Positions 55,858 to 64,000 of a DNA stretch of 64,000 nucleotides are shown one piece after another. This stretch comes from Phytophthora sp. 'mugwort'. Taxonomy: Eukaryota > Oomycota > Peronosporomycetes > Peronosporales > Peronosporaceae. The translations under genes were made by a program, and so were the position numbers. Within the stretch, counting starts at the first letter, position 1; each line of letters begins with the position of its first letter. The notes beneath the pieces are model-generated. The model searched no databases. It saw only the letters and a program-made list of their open reading frames with translations, and was not told where the DNA came from. The DNA lies in assembly GCA_033558025.1 (NCBI GenBank), contig JAUCEF010000008.1, positions 682,001 to 746,000 on the forward strand. Direction: 5' to 3'.

Positions 55858-55928
55858 AATGAACGATTCCCTGTTTGTATACCTCCAAAATTATTCTTTG
55901 GAGGTATACAAACAGGGAATCGTTCATT
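55858..55928. repeat. Perfect 71-nt foldback upstream of the effector
   Basis: Perfect inverted repeat: 32-bp arms (55858-55889 and 55897-55928) around a 7-base loop. Perfect matching implies recent origin or selection. No TA or other target duplication flanks it. No similarity to the other repeats here was noticed. Confidence 0.95.
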
Positions 55929-56559
55929 GATTTGCGTTCTTAGACATTCCAGGGGAACATTGTACTAGTTTTACATTTAGTTATAGTAGCGCAGGTGGAT
56001 ACGCAGTAAGACTATGGATGGTTGAAAATGGAGATACTAAAACCGTGATGATACGCTGAAGATAGCATATAGCGGCGGCAGATTTTCGAAGGAGCCTTAT
56101 AAAATGGTAGAAAGTTACATTGGCACTATTCAGAACTGGTGGGATGCTCGAGTTCTCGCAATTTTAGTACGCTCTTCTTAAGGCAGAATCTCCACATTCA
56201 ATACCCGCCAAATCGCTTTAGTATGCACGAGCTAAGTGAGTTTGGTTGTCCACGCTACTAATGCTTGCGCATGGGATCACCTTTGAGCTGTACATTTTCG
56301 TTTTGTGCATGAAAAACTTCGTTTGGAGCAGGCGAGCAAGTGAGAGTGAAAGCTTTACCTTAAATTGCAAGTACCGATCTGTACATCACTGACCCAGGTC
56401 CTTCGTTGAACACAAATCACAAATGCTACTGCTGCGAGCAGGCGCAAGATGTGTCGAGAGATGTTTTTGTGCAAAACAGTATTTGGATGATACTTGAGTA
56501 TAAATTGTGATCCATAGAATTATTATAACGCTCCTCTACGAATCGATAAAGTTTGCAAT
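55929..56559. other. No gene seen between foldback and LINE
   Basis: No gene recognised. The 5' end of the LINE is not sharply defined; it begins near 56545-56560. Confidence 0.4.
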
Positions 56560-56880
56560 TTGCCGGCTACCCCACAAGTGCACATAGACAGGCCCATACC
56601 TGCTACTGCACTTTCAAGCTTCGGTCCCTCCAGTCCCGTGTCGCCGTTCCTCCATCTCAGTCTAACTGTCGTGCTGTTGCCTCACCTGACTACCGGACCT
56701 CAAGACCCCGCCCCGAGCCGCGACACCACCACCACGCTAAGCCGTCGTGATGCCGCCGCCGAAGAACTAAGTCGTCGCGACTCCCAATCGAGCCGCTCCC
56801 TTGAAGCTGTTGCCGAGCTTGAGCCTGCGGCCCTAGGAGGTCAGAGGAGTGCGCCGTAGCCCTACCGTAAAGGGGGGAAC

Positions 56881-58643
56881 GTGACAGCTGCGAGAGAGCA
56901 GCCGGAAGAAGAAACACCCGAACTGGACCGTCAGCCTTCGCAGCCCATCATCATGGCGGCACCCCGTCGTGACCAGACTTGGCATGCTGAGTGGCGAAAC
57001 AAGGCCCCACAGGTCGAGTTCTCGTTGCCCACCGATGACGCGCTTGCGTCAGCAAAAAAGGCCATGCTGGATCTCGAGCGCAACGCTGACGACAAGAAAG
57101 CAGCTACGCTACGTGGAGTTACCCAGCTCGTCTCGAGTGAGTTGACCTAGTCCATGTGGATTTCTGCGCGAGACCTGACCGCCACTTTCTCTGATACGGA
57201 GATCATGACCTCGCTCGGATCGGATACGCAACCGGCCATCTGGTCGGCCAACGTCAGCCATCTGCGCGATTTCAAGACCATCCGGAACGCTGGCATCAAC
57301 TTGTATGCACTAATCAAGCTATCGCATCCAAGTTGGGTGGCCAGACGCTGTCGATCTGCGACCGAAACTATCGGGTTCAACCGTACTTCAAGTACTCCAG
57401 CTGGTACTATGTCGACTTGCAGCGCCTGCCTGACGAGGTCGATGACAGCGAGATCGACGACTGGTTCGCCGCACATGGGACACCACCGGTGTTCATCTGA
57501 CCTAGTCGTACGATCCGCGGTCTGAAGTCACGCAGCCGCTGAGTGTACTTCAACCACAAGTCCCCGTCCGAGTCGCTGATGCTTACGCCAACGTCGCCGT
57601 TGCGAGAAATCAAGTTCGATGACCATGGATACGCGGTGGCCAATCAAATCACCGCATCCGTGCGTTTAACCACGGCACGCCGCCCTTCCTGAAGGCGATG
57701 CACGGGAAACGCAAGGCTCACCCATCATCATTTAAGTCGGTCGACCATGCGGCACACCAGGCTTTTCGGAGCCTGCTGTTGCCACGAGCGCCGAAGCCAA
57801 TGGCACGCCTATGGAAACGTCGGACGCCGAGTACGAGCCATCCGAGCCTAATGGCTCAGAAGTGAGTGACTGGGAAGCCAGTTGAGGCAGAGCCATGGAA
57901 GGTGTTGAAGGAGAGACTGTTGCTCACAGTCCAGCCCTATTCTATCTGGCCATAGGACGAAGAACCTCCAAATTTTCGCACTGGCTCGATCAAGCGAACG
58001 GACCGGGTGCCGGCGCGTATCTTGCGCGCCAAGCAACTTGTCTTTTGGCAAGATGTCCACTCCCACGGCCAAGACGAGGGAACTACCTCCGTTTCAGACT
58101 GGCTATCCAGTGCTGGCATCCACCAACCAGTATGAGTGGCTGGGTGAGGGAGATGATGGCAATGTCCCACCTGATCAGGATATGACTCTATGGGACAGGG
58201 CTCAGATCCCGCCCTCCCCGGTTGCCTCGTATGTCAAACTGTCCAAGCCTGCCGAAAAGATACTCAGCAGCGCTGCGATCAAGTACCCTGCAGAGACGAT
58301 CACTCTCAATGACCTCTGCGACGTCATCGAATCGTATCTGACGGAGTTCTCGAACACCTCAGATGCCGATAACAGCTTGTACGGGATCCAAGCCCAGCCT
58401 AGTATCCATCGATGTTTATTGGACACCTCGGCTCCCGGTAATTACCAGCATCTTCGCAGCAAGACGTTTGGCCACGCAGTACTCCGAATGATCTCCACGA
58501 AGCTCGACGCCTCGGCGAAGGACTACTCGCTCAAGAACAAGTTGGCCGGGCTCTTCCCGGACGCCGACGACCTAAGCCCAGAAGTCGTGCTGCAGAGCCT
58601 TTGCTCTACCCCAAACGAGTTCTTGATCTTGCGTTGCAAGTGA
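56881..58643 (+). pseudogene. LINE ORF1-like region
   Basis: A basic/acidic N-terminal frame (to 57150), a second frame of 123 codons with an uncertain domain, and a third frame from 58038 (201 codons, MSTPTAKTRELPPFQTGYPV..., ending 58643). No RNA-binding motif could be named. The frames are separated by stops. Confidence 0.5.
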
Positions 58644-58649
58644 TTGCTC

Positions 58650-59734
58650 CAAGCATCTATATGGATCCGGTCAAGGTCTGCGCTTTAATCCAACAAGAAG
58701 CTACTACGCTGCCCTATCCGATGTGGCACCTCTGGGACGATCGCACCCTAGGGGTACTGGTAACCTCGCCGTTGGCAACTCGAGTCCTTAATGGCCCGTT
58801 GCCGGACGACCTACGCCAATGCATCGCTGATCTCCAGCAAGCGGCTTCGGCAGTAGCCAACTCGTGTAGCCCTTCTCTCTATGGGAATTGGGCCCTGAGA
58901 GGGTTCTCGCTGAACGCTAACGGCATGAACCGGACCTCAAGGAGCTCGCTGCAGTACTTCTCTAAGACCTTTCACATGATCCGCCTTCAGGAGACGTGCT
59001 TCACGGGGACCTACAACTACAAGCGCTTGAAACAGATCTGGACGCAAACCTCGCGGTTTAATTCCAGCTTTTGGTTGCAAGAATATATGACTACATACAC
59101 AAGGCACTGCTGGTGTGGGCTTACTACTCACGCCGACATGCTCTGTTCAAGATATCCAAGACGTTACCCTCCGTCATGTTAGCTCGGCTGATATGATGGA
59201 TCGGTACTTACTACTACGCGGCACTCTGGACTCGAAAGAGACGTACATTCATGTGGTGTATGCCCCCGTTAAAGGCCAGAAGCGGCCAACCTTCTTTAAG
59301 CACCTTCCAAGAGACTTCGGCGATGATGTGCTGCACATTGTCATGGGCGACTTCAACACGGTGATGTCAAGCCAACTGGACCAAGCCAACCACACCGCCC
59401 GGAATCGGTCGCGGGACGAACCGAGCTGCTGGACTGGATGCAAGCTATTAACGTTGTAGATGCATGGCGCCTGGAACATCCGACGCTCGTCGAGTCCACC
59501 AGCCCCAACTCCAGCTCAAGGTTAGACTACGTGATGCTAAGCTCCCAGCTCTTCCACTCGGCCATGCAGGGCATTCTGCATGACTTCGCAATCGCTCCAG
59601 TATGGGTGACCACTGCGGCATCGACTTCCGACTCGGATCTGCTGTCTTTCGGCCGCCTAAGAGTCCCCCCTGGTGCTGCCCAGAATGGGTCATCTAGCTT
59701 CCTGAAGCGCAGCAGTATCTCCAAGAATCGCTGA
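58650..59734 (+). pseudogene. LINE apurinic-type endonuclease, broken
   Basis: HMIRLQETCF (about 58975-59005) fits the QET motif of the endonuclease, YIHVVYAPV and HIVMGDFNTVM (about 59245-59360) its central and GDFN motifs. The C-terminal part with SRLDYVMLSS is near 59517-59545. This enzyme nicks DNA to prime reverse transcription. Reading frames differ between blocks. Confidence 0.8.
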
Positions 59735-59755
59735 TCAAGTTGGCAGACATGCTCT

Positions 59756-61459
59756 ATGCACCAATGGACTCCCACTACAACCCGGGCTGCCTACTCGACG
59801 AGCACAAGCGTCGCGACAACATCTTCCTGCACGAGTTATTCGAATCCCGGAAGAATGCTCGCCAGCCCGAACTTGAGGAACTGCACCTGGAAATCAATGA
59901 TCTGTAACCGCCAAGCGACGAAGTCTACCGATGATCAGCGCCGGCGGTTGACTGAAAAGAGGGCACTACTGGAGGTCAAGATGAAGGTAAAAAAAAGTTC
60001 TACGCTTCGAAGAAGAAGTCTGCCTCCGGCCTCCATGATTCTGAGCGAGGTACCAAATACTTCTTCCGACCGACTCAGATCCACAACACTCCGTTCCTGT
60101 CAATTCGCCGGAGGGTTGGAAGTCATGTGCCAGGAGTTCAACCGGTTTTGGTCCGGGATCTGTCGTTCACCTTCAAGGGAGTTCCAGCATGACAAGCCGA
60201 AATGGGATCGCATTAAGCTGGCCCAGATCCTTGAACACACGGCCAAGCATCTGACGCCGAAGCGAGCTGCCTATCTTGACAGTCCACTCACAGCAAATGA
60301 CTTTCACTGGGCTATCAAGCATACGTCGTCGGGGAAGGCACCAGGACCCGATGGGTTAGCCCTGGCCTACTACCTAACTGATGTGCCGCTTTGGAAACAT
60401 ATCCTGGAGATTGTCTACGCGGCTCAACTGGAGAAAGGTACGATGTCTAGGTTCCAGCATCGCGGCCAACTCTGCTTGCTATATAAGAAGGGAGACGTAA
60501 AGAGCCTGGGAACTACAGACCCATTACCCTCATCAACGTCGATGGCAAACTGGGGACCAAGTTACTGGCATACCGTCTGGGAACTGTCTTAGATAGTCTC
60601 CTATTCTCTGACCAGTATGGCTTCTTGTCTGGGCGCGATATTTGTCTGCTCACCTACGGCTTCAACCACTCATGAAAGTGTATGAAGACGATGAGCGGTG
60701 GCTGGTGTTATCTTGCTTGATTTTGCCAAGGCCTTCGATAGCGTGGTGTGGGATGCCCTTGATATGATCCTCGAGCACTTCCGCTTCGGCGAAGTGTTTC
60801 GTCGCTGGGTACGCGTGATGTTTCCTGGGACTTTGGTGGCGCTACTATTCAACGGTAGCCCACTTTCGCCCTTTGAATTAGGGAGAGGCGTGCGGCAAGG
60901 AGACCCTCACTCCCCGGGTCTGTTCGTGCTTTACGCAGAACCTTTGCTGAACTTGATTCGCGCCAAGATGAAGGATGCTGGACTTCGGTGTGGAGACCCT
61001 TCGGTGGTCCATACAGTTATCAGCTTTGCTGATGACTGTACTGGACTACTAAGGGACCTGAGGGATACTCAGCGGCTACTGGACTTGGTGGATCTCTTCT
61101 GTGAGGCATCGGGCATGGAGCTGAACAAGAACAAGACTGTGGTGCTGCCGTTCCGCCCCTGGAACAGTGAAATCGACAGCATCCGTGAGGCACTACAGCA
61201 ATTGGGACTAAAGGTTGTTGGGACAACGACTCGGCCAAACCGCTTGGTATATACTACGGGCCCTATCTCACAGACGCGGCACGGCTACAGCACATATTGG
61301 CGGACATGTAGACAAGGTGTTCACTGTGGAAGTACCGAGCACGCACTCTGCGAGGACAAGTGGTCCATCTACAACAAATCATCTTGCCTGTTCTCTGGTA
61401 CACGGCCAGTGTCTGCTACATACCTGAAACTAGTTTCCAAGACCAAGTCCAGGACATGA
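59756..61459 (+). pseudogene. LINE reverse transcriptase, broken
   Basis: First frame (59756-60592) has the RT start (KHTSSGKAPGPDGLALAYYL, about 60315-60375). Second frame (60698-61459) has VILLDFAKAFDSVVWDALD, GVRQGDPHSPGLFVLYAEPL and the catalytic FADDCTG (about 61021-61041). The core aspartates are present; the frames are separated by a break at 60592-60698. Confidence 0.85.
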
Positions 61460-63111
61460 TAGTACGGTCCATGACCCAGTCTTCTACGTCAACATCGTGC
61501 CCCGAGCTTGGTGGACGTTGCCCATGCACATGGGGCGGCCTCGGCTTAACGCCTGTGAAAACGATGATCGAGGGACTCCAACTACACATGCTCTGCAAGC
61601 TGCTTATGGCCGTACGCCAGTCACCGGATGATGTACCCTCATGGGCCGCCCTAGTCATCAAGCTGCTTGACTCCGATATGAAACCTTGGGGACGCGACTT
61701 TGACATCCTGTACGTGCCGGTCTGGAACAGCCCTCATCATGTGGTGTCTCGACGGCTAAGATGACGGAGACCGCTTGGTTTGTATTGGCACCATGTTCTC
61801 TTCCTTTGGAACACCAAACTGCGCCCCAAGATCACTCGCAACATGACCAGTTTGACAAGTTGACAACGCCGCTGCTGGACAATGTGGATATCACGACTGC
61901 AACCAAGGCCCTGCGAGCCGCAAGCCTGGGCATTGTCCAAGACCTTATTCGCTTAAAGGTTTATCGGATATCTGACTTGTATGAGCTTAGTGGATACCCG
62001 CCTCAAGCCGCCAAGCTATCCCAAGTCATCCGTGGGATGGCCAGCCTAGGCGTGCTAACAGCGTGAGCTTCTGCGGATCTTTCTTAACTAAGATTGACTC
62101 GCTGTTACGACCGTTGGCCAACATGCCCATTGGGCCCCGCCCCAAGCCACGCTACGGCTGCGCTCTCCATACTTGGAGCTTCAGTGGCTATGAAGTCGCT
62201 GATCTCACGGTGTCGCTAATACGCAAGCTCCTGGTTCAGTATAAGGTACCCGGCCTGCCAACGACTGCAGTTGGCCTTGAACAAGCACCTCTCGCAGAGG
62301 TATGGGGCAGGGACCTAAAGATGAACAAGCACGTACTACCAGTGAACGCGGACTTGCTGTCCAGACTTCAGCACAACGCACTTTGGGTGGGCTTTAGGTT
62401 GCAGCACGTGCAAGGCGCTATGACCCACTGTCGTCATGGGTGTGGAGTCATTGAAACGTCTCCCACCTCTTTTAGTATTGTGACTTTGCGGCAGCCGTAT
62501 GGGCGGAATGGCTTGAGGTGTTCCAGCAGTGGTTTGAGTCTTCCATTGAGCGGGCGACTGTGGTCTACTTCGCGGACATCATGCCTACGCCCCGAGCCAA
62601 AAAGGACTTTGGTTACAGCCTCTTTGCGGTCTTCCACATAGTGAGAGTTGTGGTACTTCGCTGCCTATGGACGCACCACAATGACATCCGCTTCCATGAG
62701 TATGAACCAAGTCTCATCGGCATCAAGGCTCGGGTGCACGCCCTGATTGACCTTCATGTTGCTGCCTTATGGCAGGCAACCCAGGCGCAAGCAATAAGAC
62801 AGTCCTCGCAGGTGAGTAGGCAACTACACACCTTATTGCGAGGACTGTTTGTGTCGACACCCTTCGACGCCAATGACCCAAGCGGCCACGAGGCGGAAGC
62901 CCGTCCGTGGGACTCCTTACTCGCGGGCATGTTGAACCACGACAGGGAAGAGACGTCCGGAGCGTTGGCGCCCTTTCACGACTGCAGATCCAAGCGATCG
63001 CGGGGTGGAAACCCGTCAGCAGGGCTCCTTTCCCGCGGCCATGTTGAACCGCAGCCGGGAAGAGACGCCAGTGGCCCAAAGGTAAGGCCACAAGCTCAAG
63101 GCTTATCCTGA
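61460..63111 (+). pseudogene. LINE C-terminal (RT thumb and zinc-binding) region, broken
   Basis: Frames 61360-61764, 61761-62066, 62063-62641 and 62518-63111 overlap by shifts. They hold a zinc-binding signature resembling the L1 C-terminal finger (HCRHGCGVIETSP near 62425-62465) and end in a charged tail. The last stop is at 63109-63111. Confidence 0.65.
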
Positions 63112-63640
63112 TATCTTACAATCCGCCGCCGGCGTGCTCGGCCATTACTGGCTTCACTCTCCACCACTTTCACGCCATACGCCAAGTTCCCGGCTCCATT
63201 TGCCGATCGCTTAGTGGGCGTTGCCTTATGTCTGCTGTACCCGAAGGCGGTGTGATTTTTGAACCCAGGCGGGGCCCCACGGCGGACAGCCGGGTGAAGA
63301 ACGCGACACGCTGCACAGACGCTTACGCGTGTTATGGCATGCACGACATCACTGGACTACCTTTGGATCGAGGTCTAGATCGGCGCCATACTCCCGAGCC
63401 GCGCGTACTACCAGGCGTACAGCCCATGAGACGACGACTGGGAGGCTTTGCCCCTCTAAACCACGACCTGCATCTCTCCTACTGAAGTGACCGGTCAAGC
63501 AGGCTCAAGAACTACCGGGTCTAACCGTGCTTCCAGGCCTACAGCCATGAGACGGCGCCCAGTAGCCCCCAAGACCACCAGTCCAGTCACAAGCCCAGAT
63601 ATCCCAACCTTCGTGGCCAAACCCCAACTATCGTCCGAAA
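63112..63640. other. 3' flank of LINE with a diverged duplication
   Basis: The segments around 63418-63470 and 63536-63575 share a diverged unit (GTCTCATGGGCTGTA on the minus strand). No gene. The region may be the body of a SINE whose head is the tRNA-like sequence. Confidence 0.45.
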
Positions 63641-63717
63641 GGTCTGGTCGGCCCGGGGATTGAACCCTGGCCGCTTCCGTCCGACACTGAATGCTTAACC
63701 AGCTGAGCTATCTGAGC
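63641..63717 (-). tRNA. Degenerate tRNA or tRNA-derived SINE head
   Basis: On the minus strand the box A-like TAGCTCAGCTGG and box B-like GGTTCAATCC sit at tRNA spacing. A tRNA-like fold can be drawn with D, anticodon and T arms, but the acceptor arms (GCTCAGA and GCCGACC) do not pair and the anticodon loop is irregular. A functional tRNA is therefore unlikely, and a tRNA-derived SINE or relic is more probable. Isotype cannot be set. Confidence 0.5.
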
Positions 63718-64000
63718 TCACTAGAAGTAGGTGGCTCACCACCACCTGGTTCATCGGGTTATACTTGGATTTGTATAGAACCCATCAGAAAGGTCCTGCA
63801 AATGTCCAACTCGGCTCAGAGACGTCTCTGGACGTCCACCAGTTTCCTCCTGAACACTAAAATGGATCTTTCAGGGTACCCACTTTCGAGAAAATGGACC
63901 TTTTTGGACACCAATTGGATACTTCGTACCCAAGGTTTGGGTCCTCATGACCCAAATCGATCCCAAACAGCCAAGTAGGGTAGCTAAATAGGTTGCTTAC
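63718..64000. other. No gene seen
   Basis: The remaining 283 bases hold one 95-codon open frame (63691-63978) overlapping the tRNA-like sequence, with no recognised domain. Confidence 0.5.

Larger units (their letters stand above)
56560..63111 (+). mobile_element. Non-LTR retrotransposon (LINE), frameshifted
   Basis: A long plus-strand element with ORF1-like, endonuclease, reverse transcriptase and C-terminal zinc-binding parts in the standard LINE order (56881 to 63111). About 6.5 kb, typical for a nearly full-length L1-like element. Frameshifts or stops occur at least at about 57150, 58640, 59180, 59460, 59735, 60592, 61459 and 62060. No poly(A) or target duplication was seen. Confidence 0.85.

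Noticed and set aside
63641..63717. Functional tRNA gene
   Set aside because: Acceptor arms do not pair and the anticodon loop is irregular; kept only as degenerate/tRNA-derived.
1..64000. CRISPR array
   Set aside because: No regular short direct repeats with unique spacers; eukaryotic context.
1..64000. Crinkler (LFLAK) effectors
   Set aside because: No LxLFLAK-type N-terminus after a signal peptide found in the frames inspected.

Overview
The window looks like a transposon-rich, gene-sparse piece of an oomycete nuclear genome, most likely Phytophthora or a close relative. The evidence is a secreted RxLR-EER effector gene, short GT-AG introns of 65-82 nt, two secreted GH10 xylanases, a temptin-like surface protein, an oomycete-style initiator upstream of two genes, and old copies of nearly every eukaryotic transposon class. 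I infer this from sequence features alone; no search was run.

Layout. 1-2265: remains of a plus-strand Ty3/Gypsy element (part of the 5' LTR, primer-binding site, gag, protease). 3383-4686: a frameshifted GH10 xylanase with two introns. 5.9-11.7 kb: the one clear island of intact host genes, all on the plus strand: an ABCG half-transporter, a temptin-domain protein with a probable GPI tail, and a secreted Ntn-type amidohydrolase with a C-terminal membrane anchor. 12.9-14.9 kb: a dead S33 serine peptidase. 15.1-16.9 kb: a broken DDE-like transposon gene. 17.7-18.2 kb: a 510-bp mariner-type MITE. 18.9-20.8 kb: a hAT transposase (minus). 20.9-23.1 kb: a broken ferric reductase/NADPH-oxidase-type gene. 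24.0-26.9 kb: a Harbinger-type transposase facing a Myb/SANT-like gene. 27.8-28.8 kb: a decayed SET-domain gene (minus). 30.6-32.1 kb: an intact GH10 xylanase without introns. 32.7-34.5 kb: a MULE transposase. 35.6-40.5 kb: Copia and Gypsy fragments joined end to end (minus). 41.7-42.3 kb: a Harbinger fragment. 42.8-44.3 kb: a pogo-like transposase. 44.9-45.3 kb: a solo LTR. 48.7-54.8 kb: a Gypsy element of the same LTR family, with both LTRs but without its reverse transcriptase. 55.2-55.7 kb: the RxLR effector (minus), with a perfect 71-nt foldback 205 nt upstream of its start. 56.6-63.1 kb: a long frameshifted LINE, followed by a tRNA-like sequence.

How it fits together. The intact genes mostly code for secreted or surface proteins: xylanase, temptin-like protein, amidohydrolase, ABC transporter and RxLR effector. 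They fit a plant-associated oomycete that degrades plant cell walls and delivers effectors. Paralogue birth and decay is visible: one of two xylanases is broken, and the peptidase and oxidoreductase are pseudogenes. Nested insertions and internal deletions in the transposons suggest a long-lived repeat sink. The most unusual structural signals are the two near-perfect long hairpins at 52796-52903 and 55858-55928.
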